A DNA stretch of 13,037 nt. Origin: Lentisphaeria bacterium UBA1776 (GTDB lineage: Bacteria; Verrucomicrobiota; Lentisphaeria; Victivallales; Victivallaceae). The position numbers and the translations under genes were made by a program. Shown here piece after piece: positions 6,494-13,037 of this stretch. Numbering within the stretch: the stretch's first letter is position 1; the number at the start of each line of letters is the position of its first letter. The notes under the pieces were generated by a model, which worked only from the letters and a program-made list of their open reading frames with translations, searched no databases and was not told the DNA's origin. The stretch covers positions 3,313-16,349 of the forward strand of contig DCGO01000019.1 of the NCBI GenBank assembly GCA_002314605.1, read 5' to 3'.

Positions 6494-8935
6494 ATGATGT
6501 TGCAGAGGATTTCCCGCGGCGGCGGGTGGTGGAAGCTGGCGAACTGTATATGCGCGGCGGTCATGCTTTTGGGAATGGGCGGGTGCGGCCCCTTCAAGAT
6601 GGAAAAAAACGGTACGCTCGAAGACCTGGACAAGAAAATGCGCGAAGCGCCGGATGACAAGTTTGATTTCATTGAGCGCAACCGGAAACAGTCTTTCGTC
6701 GCCAAGGGCGATGCTCAAAAAGAAGAACTGGGTCCGCAGTCAGTCGGCTCTTCGCCGGAAGAGATCGCCGAGCAGATCCGGAAAGTGCCTCCCCGTCTCC
6801 CGCTGGCCCCCAGTGTGAAACCGCCGAAGCGGAAGGTGGCACCCCATTTCTACGAGGACTTCATCACACTGGACGGGGATGAGGAGCTGGACGTCAAGCT
6901 GACCTTCAACGGGACGCCCCTGGTGGACACGCTGCCTGCCTTTGCCGACATTCTGGGGTTCAATTTCACCAGCGACCCGGATATCCGGACCAATGTGACG
7001 CTGAACATCAATTCCCGCATGACCCGCCGGGAACTCTGGCAGAATTTCGATGATATGCTCCGTCTGGCCGGCTGCGGGGCCATCAAGTCCGGACAGCTGC
7101 TGAAGATCATGCTTCAGAACAAGATCCCCCAGCAGGGCGAGCGGCTTGTGGGCGGTCCCGGCAACGGTTCCAGCGCCATCATCAGCCGTTCCATGCTGAA
7201 TATCGTTTCCCGGGATGCGGTGAACCAGCTGAAGCCTTTTCTGACCAAAGCCGGAACGGCAGTGGATATTTCCAAGACCAACACGGTTCTGGTGAGCGAC
7301 GATCCGTCCAACATCACCAAACTCCGGGAGATCCTGGACCTGATCGACCAACCCAACCGGAGCCGCTGGCCCAGCACCCTCATCCAGTGCAGCAATGTGA
7401 AACCCTCCAAGATGGTGGATGAGCTGACGCTGATGCTGCCGGTGCTGGGGCTCTACGTCACCCAGAGCACCGACCGGACGGAAACGCCCGGATCTGTCCG
7501 GCTTTCCGGCGTGGACCGGCTGCAGATCCTGGTGGCCACGGCGGCCAATCAGGAGATGCTAAGCCAGCTGAAAACCTGGGTGGGGATCCTCGACAATGCG
7601 TCCAGTCTGGATCAGGAGCGGCTGTACGTCTATAAGGTTTCCCACGGCAAGGCCCGGCAGCTGGCTCAGGCCCTGACGGCGATCTTTGCGGCTCAGGGAG
7701 CCAGCCTCACGGTGGACACCTCCACCGGCAACAACCGCACGGAACAGCTGAATTCCCAGTCCACAAGACAGCTCAATCAGACCATTACGGCCACCAACCG
7801 GAATACCACCAATGTCATGCCCATCACCCAGGTGGACAAGGCTTCCAGCATTTTCGACACCCCTGTGCGGATCTTTGCCGACGGGGTGCATAACCGGCTT
7901 GTCATCCGGACCACCCCCCGGGCCTACGCCATGATCCGGGCCATGCTTTCCCGCATGGACGTGGTGCCCGCTCAGGTGCTCCTGCAGATCATGATCGTGG
8001 ACATTACTCTGAATGACGGCAACGAGTTCGGTCTGAATTTCAACTTCAGCAACATGGTGGGCGGCGACTGGGTCAATACTACCGGCAGCTTCACCCCCAC
8101 CGGGACCAATGGAATCGCCATGCCCTCCGGAAATACCGGGTTTTCACTGGGCATTATGGACGGAGACACCCAGCTTGCTGAACTGAAGGCGAAGGCAGGC
8201 AGGCAGAATTTGAAAGTCATTTCCAGCCCCCAGATCGTGGTGGCCAGCAATACGGAGGCGAAAATTCAAGTGGGGCAGAACGTGCCGATCCTGACCCAGG
8301 ACTACACCAATACCGCCGGCGTTTCCGGCAACGTTACCCGGAGCTACAACTACCAGGAGACAGGGGTCATCATGACCATCACCCCCCAGGTCACCAGTGA
8401 GGAACTGATCGTGCTGGAACTGGAACAGACGGTCTCCACTGCCACCAAAAATAGCATCACGACGGCAAGTGACACACCCGTTATCGACATCCGGAAAATC
8501 AATACCAATATGACCATCGCCAACGGTCAGACCATGGTCATCGGCGGCATCATCAGGGAGGATAATTCCGATGAGCTTTCTTCCGTGCCTCTGGTGGCGG
8601 ACATCCCGTATCTCCGGCGGCTCTTCGGCAACACCTCCCAGTATGTGAAGCGAACCGAGATGCTGGTGCTGATCACCGGATACATCATCAACGAAAAGAG
8701 CCCGGTGGAGGAAATGGTCCGCCGCTACAACAATTCGGTCCGGTCTTTGAGCGTCTTTGAGCGCAAGCTGGAAACCGAGCATGCCCGGGATATGGAGCGC
8801 CTCCGGCGCACCCGCAAGGAACAGGAAGCCCTGAAACGGGCCAGGGCCGCTTCCAAACCCGCCGTGGATACGCCGAAACAGGAGACAATGAATCCGGCTT
8901 ACGAGATCCGGTCGAATGCGGTGGTGGAGCCGTAA
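6494..8935 (+). CDS. gspD: GspD/PilQ-family secretin, lipoprotein
   Basis: This encodes an 813-residue outer-membrane channel protein. The start has a strong Shine-Dalgarno, then a signal peptide ending in MGGC with Cys31 as probable lipid site; Met at -3 is less usual, so self-piloting by lipidation is likely but not certain. A charged linker (about 32-118) follows. The N0-type domain is at about 119-206 and N1 at about 231-286. N2 is at about 294-367 and N3 at about 375-489, interrupted by an Asn/Thr-rich insert (about 409-445). The secretin beta-barrel core spans about 490-733, with VISSPQIVV (575-583), IANGQTMVIGGII (675-687) and the hallmark VPLVADIPYLRRLFG (698-712). A charged helical tail (about 742-795) follows. 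It ends 3 bp before the ATPase gene. In the complex, N0 should contact the GspC/PilP-like protein. Family membership is firm; T2SS versus T4P use is not decided by this sequence. Confidence 0.93.
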   Translation: MMLQRISRGGGWWKLANCICAAVMLLGMGGCGPFKMEKNGTLEDLDKKMREAPDDKFDFIERNRKQSFVAKGDAQKEELGPQSVGSSPEEIAEQIRKVPPRLPLAPSVKPPKRKVAPHFYEDFITLDGDEELDVKLTFNGTPLVDTLPAFADILGFNFTSDPDIRTNVTLNINSRMTRRELWQNFDDMLRLAGCGAIKSGQLLKIMLQNKIPQQGERLVGGPGNGSSAIISRSMLNIVSRDAVNQLKPFLTKAGTAVDISKTNTVLVSDDPSNITKLREILDLIDQPNRSRWPSTLIQCSNVKPSKMVDELTLMLPVLGLYVTQSTDRTETPGSVRLSGVDRLQILVATAANQEMLSQLKTWVGILDNASSLDQERLYVYKVSHGKARQLAQALTAIFAAQGASLTVDTSTGNNRTEQLNSQSTRQLNQTITATNRNTTNVMPITQVDKASSIFDTPVRIFADGVHNRLVIRTTPRAYAMIRAMLSRMDVVPAQVLLQIMIVDITLNDGNEFGLNFNFSNMVGGDWVNTTGSFTPTGTNGIAMPSGNTGFSLGIMDGDTQLAELKAKAGRQNLKVISSPQIVVASNTEAKIQVGQNVPILTQDYTNTAGVSGNVTRSYNYQETGVIMTITPQVTSEELIVLELEQTVSTATKNSITTASDTPVIDIRKINTNMTIANGQTMVIGGIIREDNSDELSSVPLVADIPYLRRLFGNTSQYVKRTEMLVLITGYIINEKSPVEEMVRRYNNSVRSLSVFERKLETEHARDMERLRRTRKEQEALKRARAASKPAVDTPKQETMNPAYEIRSNAVVEP

Positions 8936-8938
8936 ATC

Positions 8939-10519
8939 ATGAGTTCAGAAACGCTTGAAAAAGTTCTTTCCGGGCGGTTTCCGGAATACGGTCCGTGGCT
9001 GGAGTCCGCCGGAGCCAGAGAGGCGGACCGGAAACTTCTGAACGCGGGCATGATTGCCGAACCGGAACTTATGCAGCTTTATGCGGAGCATTTTCAGCTG
9101 CCGGTCGCGGACGAGGAAGCGCTTGGAGAACCGGAGGTGTATCCGGGAATATCATCCGAGGCACTGGAGCGGCTGGGATGTCTGCCCTTTGCCTGGGATG
9201 AGGAGTCCGTGCGGATCCTGACGGCGGACCCGTACAGTCTGGACGAAGCGGAATACCTCTTCAGGAATTCCCTGAAACTCTGCTGCCGTTTTGAGCTGGT
9301 GCGGCGGGCTCTGCTGGAGCGGCTCCTGAGCCGGGTCGGCCGCGGGGACGAGGAAAAAGAAGAAGCCGATTCTCTGCAGGAGGACGAAAATACCCTCCGG
9401 ACCATGGCCGGGGAAGCGAAGATCGTCCGGCTGGTCAACGATGTTTTCAGCCGGGCTCTGGACCTGGGCGCATCGGATATCCATGTGGAACCGGGGGAAG
9501 AATCGGTTTCCATCCGCTGCCGGGTGGACGGGGTGCTGACGGAGATCATGAGTGTTCCCCGTTCCCAGTTCCCCGCCATTGCGTCCCGGATCAAGCTGAT
9601 CGCCGGACTCAATATTGCCGAGAGCCGGCTGCCCCAGGACGGCCGGACCAATTTCCAGCTGGGCAAGATGAAACTGGATATGCGTGTCAGCACCATTCCC
9701 ATTCTGACCGGCGAAAGCATTGTGCTGCGTCTTCTCAACAGCGAATCCATCACCTTTGACCTGAAGACTCTGGGGATGAGCGACGATGTGCTGGAGCAGT
9801 TTCAACAGCTGATCCAGATCCCCCACGGGATCATCCTGGTGGTGGGACCCACCGGAAGCGGCAAGACGACCACCCTTTACAGCGTCATTTCCCAGCTGAA
9901 CGACCAGAAAAAGAAGATCATTACGGTGGAGGACCCGGTGGAATACAAAACCCCCGGACTCTGCCAGATGCAGGTGAATGCCAAGATCGGCGTCACCTTT
10001 GCTTCCGGCCTCCGGTCCATTGTCCGTCAGGACCCGGACATCATTCTGGTGGGGGAGATCCGCGACCGGGAAACGGCGGATATTGCCATCAACGCGGCAC
10101 TGACGGGACACCTGGTATTAAGTACGCTGCATACCAACGATGCTGTGGGGGCCGTGACCCGGCTGCTGGATATGGGAATGGAGAGTTTTCTGGTGGCGTC
10201 GGCCATGTACGGTGTGCTTTCCCAGCGGCTGGTACGGAAGATCTGTCCGGTTTGCGGCGGTTCCGGCAAGGCGGAGGACTCTTCCCGCTGCCGCCGCTGC
10301 AACGGTACCGGCTACAAGGGCCGCTGCGGGATCTTCGAACTCCTGCGGCTCAATGATGATTTCCGCCGGGCAGTGAATACCAATGCCCCCAGTTCGGAAC
10401 TGGAGAAGATCGCCGTGGCCAACGGCATGAGGACCCTCAGGGAAGACGGTCTTGCCAAAGTCAAAGCCGGGATCACCACCATGGATGAACTTACCCGTTC
10501 CGTGAGCGAGGGCGAGTGA
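8939..10519 (+). CDS. gspE: GspE/PilB-family assembly ATPase
   Basis: This encodes a 526-residue cytoplasmic hexameric motor. The N-terminal T2SSE/MshEN-type domain spans about 30-133, followed by an acidic linker (137-150). The second N-domain (about 158-270) carries SDIHVEP (179-185). The catalytic domain has Walker A GPTGSGKTTT (303-312), Asp box ITVEDPVEY (328-336), Walker B with DPDIILVGEIRD (365-376) and His box TGHLVLSTLHTN (389-400). A zinc site with C436, C439, C451 and C454 follows, as in GspE and PilB, so this is an extension motor rather than a PilT-type retraction motor. All key residues are intact. The protein would power subunit addition through the L-type protein. It is the last gene of the operon, and no F-type platform gene follows. 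Confidence 0.94.
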   Translation: MSSETLEKVLSGRFPEYGPWLESAGAREADRKLLNAGMIAEPELMQLYAEHFQLPVADEEALGEPEVYPGISSEALERLGCLPFAWDEESVRILTADPYSLDEAEYLFRNSLKLCCRFELVRRALLERLLSRVGRGDEEKEEADSLQEDENTLRTMAGEAKIVRLVNDVFSRALDLGASDIHVEPGEESVSIRCRVDGVLTEIMSVPRSQFPAIASRIKLIAGLNIAESRLPQDGRTNFQLGKMKLDMRVSTIPILTGESIVLRLLNSESITFDLKTLGMSDDVLEQFQQLIQIPHGIILVVGPTGSGKTTTLYSVISQLNDQKKKIITVEDPVEYKTPGLCQMQVNAKIGVTFASGLRSIVRQDPDIILVGEIRDRETADIAINAALTGHLVLSTLHTNDAVGAVTRLLDMGMESFLVASAMYGVLSQRLVRKICPVCGGSGKAEDSSRCRRCNGTGYKGRCGIFELLRLNDDFRRAVNTNAPSSELEKIAVANGMRTLREDGLAKVKAGITTMDELTRSVSEGE

Positions 10520-10526
10520 CACCAGC

Positions 10527-10549
10527 CGGTCACCCGTCAGCGGGGACCG
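10527..10549. terminator. GC hairpin between convergent operons, possible bidirectional terminator
   Basis: CGGTC-A-CCCG (10527-10536) pairs with CGGG-GACCG (10541-10549) around a TCAG loop, giving nine G:C-rich base pairs with one bulged A. It spans the miaA stop codon and lies just after the gspE stop at 10517-10519. No T-tract follows on either strand, so it is not a canonical intrinsic terminator. It may still block the converging transcripts or protect their 3' ends. Confidence 0.35.
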
Positions 10550-11390
10550 TCTGCGCTTCCGGGTGCTGGTGGCGGAACCAGGTCCGCTGACGGCGGGCAT
10601 ACTGACAGGTGGCGGTAATGATTTTTTCCCGCATTTCAGCTTGGGAGATCCTGCCGGAGAGCATATCGCCGATAATGCGGTAGCCCAGAGCCTGATGGGC
10701 GGTGGGGGTATCAAACAGCCCTGCCTGAATTGCCGTCCGGGCTTCTTCCACCCAGCCGGCCTTCAGCATGGCGTCCGTCCGGAGGGCGATCCTCCGGCGC
10801 AGTTCGTCCGGCTCCCTGGAAATGATCCACGCAGTGACAGGGCGCTTCAGTTTTCCGGTATGCAGCTGCAGTTCCGTCATGGATTTTCCGGTGAGGAGCC
10901 GGACTTCGAGGGAACGGATGAGTTTCCTGCGGCAGTCGTGCCAGCGGGTCAGAGATGCCGGATCCAGTTTCCGCATTTTTTCACGCAAAGCGTCAAAGGC
11001 GTCATCCCGGTCATATTCCGCATCCAGTTCGGCCCGGAGTTTTGCATCGCCGGGGAGATCGTCCAGACCGTAGAAAAGAGCTTTCAGGTAAAACCCGGTT
11101 CCGCCGCACAGAATGGGGGTGAGTTCCTTTTCTTCAGCCTCCCGGATGGCGGCCTCCGCCCGGCGGATGAATTCATAAACGGTAAAGGGGTCTTCCAGTT
11201 CACAGTCCCCCACCAGATAATGGGGGATCTCCTCACGTTCCGCAGGTGACGGCTGAGCGGTGCCGATGGGAAGGACCCGGTAGATCTGCATGGAATCGGC
11301 GGAGATGACCGCCCCGTGATGTTTGCGGGCGAAATCCAGCGCCAGAGCGCTTTTGCCGGAGGCCGTGGGGCCCATAAAAGCGTAGAGCAT
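10530..11390 (-). CDS. miaA: tRNA dimethylallyltransferase
   Basis: This encodes about 286 residues, near the usual 300 or so. MiaA transfers the dimethylallyl group of DMAPP to N6 of adenosine 37 in tRNAs that read UNN codons. With the chosen start (MLYAFMG), the P-loop GPTASGKS is at about 7-14. The substrate motif SADSMQIYR, GGTGFYLKALFYGL, the tRNA-contact HDCRRKLIRSLEV and the late motifs HQALGYR and YARRQRTWFRHQ follow in the normal order. Two in-frame ATGs exist. The one at 11397-11399 abuts the Shine-Dalgarno AAAGG (11400-11404), while the one at 11388-11390 has it at 9 nt, so I prefer the latter. It is third in the dnaJ-smpB-miaA cluster and converges on the secretion operon. Confidence 0.94.
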   Translation of the reverse strand: MLYAFMGPTASGKSALALDFARKHHGAVISADSMQIYRVLPIGTAQPSPAEREEIPHYLVGDCELEDPFTVYEFIRRAEAAIREAEEKELTPILCGGTGFYLKALFYGLDDLPGDAKLRAELDAEYDRDDAFDALREKMRKLDPASLTRWHDCRRKLIRSLEVRLLTGKSMTELQLHTGKLKRPVTAWIISREPDELRRRIALRTDAMLKAGWVEEARTAIQAGLFDTPTAHQALGYRIIGDMLSGRISQAEMREKIITATCQYARRQRTWFRHQHPEAQTVPADG

Positions 11391-11399
11391 CCGGAACAT

Positions 11400-11404
11400 C
11401 CTTT
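11400..11404 (-). promoter_or_regulatory. Shine-Dalgarno deciding the miaA start
   Basis: On the minus strand, AAAGG touches the first ATG (11397-11399) directly but is 9 nt from the second (11388-11390). It therefore supports the shorter protein. Confidence 0.5.
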
Positions 11405-11426
11405 CGCAGAAAATGTTTTGCGGCGG

Positions 11427-11897
11427 CTACTTGCGGGCGTTCCGCATGGCCCGGTCCATATCCCTCCGGTCCTGAGCTTCCCGCATGGCTTCCCGTTTGT
11501 CGCCGGCATTTTTGCCCTTGCAGTAGGCGATCTCTATCTTGATGAGCCCCTGCTTCAGGTACATCTTGAGGGGGATCACCGTGCCACCTTTTTCCTGCAG
11601 GGTCTGGGCCAGCTTCCGGTTCTCCGCCGCATGCAGCAGGAGCTTCCGTTTTGCCTTCGGCTGGTGGTTGAAAATGCTCCCGTGAGAATACACGGCGATA
11701 TGGAGATTGATCACATATGCCTCTCCCCGCTCGAACTGGACATAGGAATCCCCCATGACGATGGACCGCTCCCGGCAGCTTTTGACTTCGGTGCCGGTCA
11801 GGCGGATCCCCGCCTCATAGCGGTCGCCCACGATGTAGTCGTGAAACGCCTTCTTGTTGGTCGCCAGTACGGGGTCCCGGTTCGATTTCGGGGGCAT
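11427..11897 (-). CDS. smpB: SsrA-binding protein SmpB
   Basis: This encodes 156 residues, the normal family length. SmpB binds tmRNA and delivers it to stalled ribosomes for trans-translation. The conserved core is intact: YEAGIRLTGTEVKSCRE (27-43), DSYVQFERGEAYVINLHIAVY (50-70, cited by position), FNHQPKAKRKLLLH (76-89) and VIPLKMYLKQG (106-116). The C-terminal basic tail from DKREAMREAQ onward (132-156) normally enters the mRNA channel of the ribosome. The start lies 3 bp after the dnaJ stop, with only a weak purine-rich site, so coupling is likely. The gap to miaA is about 30 bp. The tmRNA gene itself is not in this window. Confidence 0.97.
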   Translation of the reverse strand: MPPKSNRDPVLATNKKAFHDYIVGDRYEAGIRLTGTEVKSCRERSIVMGDSYVQFERGEAYVINLHIAVYSHGSIFNHQPKAKRKLLLHAAENRKLAQTLQEKGGTVIPLKMYLKQGLIKIEIAYCKGKNAGDKREAMREAQDRRDMDRAMRNARK

Positions 11898-11900
11898 AGA

Positions 11901-13037
11901 TCACTCACTTTTCTTGAGGAAATTGGCAGCGGATGCTTCAAAACTCTGCCGGTTGGGATAGTTCCCCGCCGTCATGCTTTCCTGCAAAGCTTCCAACGCT
12001 TTTTTCTGGGCCGGATTGAGTTTGGAGGGGGTTTCCACATTGACGATGATCAGGAGATCGCCCCGGCCGGACCCCCGGAGACTCGGCATGCCTTTGCCCT
12101 TTACCCGGAGCCGGGCACCGGACTGAGTGCCTTCGGCGATTTTGACCTTCACGGCCCCGGACATGGTGGGCACTTCGACAAAGCCCCCCGCCGCCGCGAT
12201 GTGGAAGGGGACCGGTACTTCGCAGATAAGATCGCTGCCGTGCCGGGTGAAGACCCGATGATTCAACACATGGATCACCACATAAAGATCCCCCGGCTGA
12301 CCGCCCCGGCGGCCGCTTTCCCCCTCGCCGGAGATCCTGAGCTGACTGCCGGTGTCCACCCCCGGCGGGATCCTGAGCTGGAGTTTGCGCTCCACCCGGA
12401 CCCGGCCTTCGCCCCGGCATTTCCGGCAGGGACGGTCAAAGACCTCCCCTGCCCCGCCGCAGCTGGGACAGGGCTGGCGCACCTGAAAGAATCCGGTGGA
12501 GGCCGTGACCTGCCCGGTGCCGCCGCAGCGCACGCAGCGGGTCTTGCCGGAACCGGGCTCCGCCCCGGATCCGCCGCAGTTGTCGCAGGTATTCATGCGG
12601 GGGATGGTGATCTTCTTTTCGGCACCGAAAACCGCATCCTCAAGGGTGATCTCCAGATCGTAACTCAAGTCGCTGCCGTCCGCCGCCCCGTTCCGGGAAC
12701 GGCCGCCGCCGCCGAAAAATTCATCAAAAATACTGCCGCCGGCACGCCCCCCCCGGGCATTGCCGAAGATCTGGCTGAAAAGGTCGTTGGGGTCCATGAA
12801 CCCGCTGCCGCCGAAGGGATTGCCTCCCGGTCCGCCGGCGGCACCGCTGAAGGCGTCCGGACCGAACTGGTCATACTGACGGCGCTTGTCGGGGTCGCTC
12901 AGGACTTCGTAAGCGTGGGAGATATCCTTGAATTTCTCCTCGGCATCCTTGTTCCCCGGGTTGCGGTCCGGGTGATACTTGAGAGCCAGTTTCCGGTAAG
13001 CTTTTTTGAGGTCCTCGGCGGAGACACTCTTGTCCAC
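11901..13037 (-). CDS. dnaJ: Chaperone DnaJ, 5' end cut by window edge
   Basis: 378 residues of a type I J-protein are present. The first visible codon (GTG) should be read as an internal Val, because the family begins about ten residues earlier (a DYYEVLGV-like opening). HPD is at visible residues 22-24. The Gly/Phe region spans about 59-112, with FDEFFGGGG at its end. Four zinc motifs of CxxCxGxG type follow: C151/C154, C168/C171, C190/C193 and C204/C207. The substrate-binding beta domains run from about 213 to 335. DnaJ activates DnaK ATPase and hands over unfolded clients. The gene leads smpB by 3 bp. dnaK and grpE are not in the window. Confidence 0.96.
   Translation of the reverse strand: MDKSVSAEDLKKAYRKLALKYHPDRNPGNKDAEEKFKDISHAYEVLSDPDKRRQYDQFGPDAFSGAAGGPGGNPFGGSGFMDPNDLFSQIFGNARGGRAGGSIFDEFFGGGGRSRNGAADGSDLSYDLEITLEDAVFGAEKKITIPRMNTCDNCGGSGAEPGSGKTRCVRCGGTGQVTASTGFFQVRQPCPSCGGAGEVFDRPCRKCRGEGRVRVERKLQLRIPPGVDTGSQLRISGEGESGRRGGQPGDLYVVIHVLNHRVFTRHGSDLICEVPVPFHIAAAGGFVEVPTMSGAVKVKIAEGTQSGARLRVKGKGMPSLRGSGRGDLLIIVNVETPSKLNPAQKKALEALQESMTAGNYPNRQSFEASAANFLKKSE

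Noticed and set aside
12990..13037. GTG at the window edge as the true dnaJ start
   Set aside because: The visible sequence begins about ten residues into the J domain, so the GTG is an internal Val and the gene is cut by the edge.

Overview
This is a GC-rich bacterial window with no phage, insertion-sequence, CRISPR or RNA-gene signal. It holds eleven protein genes in three transcription blocks, nearly all of them recognisable. The envelope machinery implies a diderm (two-membrane) bacterium: a secretin, two lipobox lipoproteins and a T2SS/T4P-like assembly platform. The gene content and a Met/Gly-rich protein of unknown family would fit a PVC-type lineage such as Lentisphaerota or Kiritimatiellota, but that placement is inference from sequence style and no marker in the window proves it.

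Block 1 (minus strand, 2621 down to 1) reads LysM lipoprotein - phoH - 7TM-HD protein (pgpH/yqfF-like, cut by the window edge). The genes are 4 bp apart or overlapping, so they look co-transcribed. A good sigma70-type promoter lies at 2689-2717. The phoH-pgpH adjacency is a classical conserved pair; the LysM lipoprotein in front of it is the local addition.

Block 2 (plus strand, 2876 to 10519) is one tight six-gene operon. It starts with a secreted protein of no recognised family, which has three helical repeats and a Gly/Met tail. Then come a GspL-like (PilM+PilN-type) inner-membrane protein, a GspM/PilO-like protein, a GspC/PilP-like protein, a GspD/PilQ lipoprotein secretin and a GspE/PilB ATPase. 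The order matches pilM-N-O-P-Q followed by the ATPase more than it matches the usual gspC-to-M order. However, the domain architectures (one L-type fusion and a C-type HR domain) are T2SS-like. No F-type membrane protein, pseudopilin or prepilin peptidase is present, so these must be encoded elsewhere. Together the six genes would build the outer-membrane channel, the periplasmic connector, the inner-membrane platform and the motor of one secretion or pilus machine.

Block 3 (minus strand, 13037 down to 10530) is dnaJ (5' end cut) - smpB - miaA, a housekeeping protein-quality and translation cluster. It converges on block 2. Only 10 bp separate the two stop codons, and a strong GC hairpin sits there.

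The most interesting item is the unknown first gene of the secretion operon. Its three repeats share exactly the same 28-residue spacing between a Pro and an Ala-Gly anchor, and its 3' end is an in-frame 9-bp/27-bp tandem array that should be prone to length variation.
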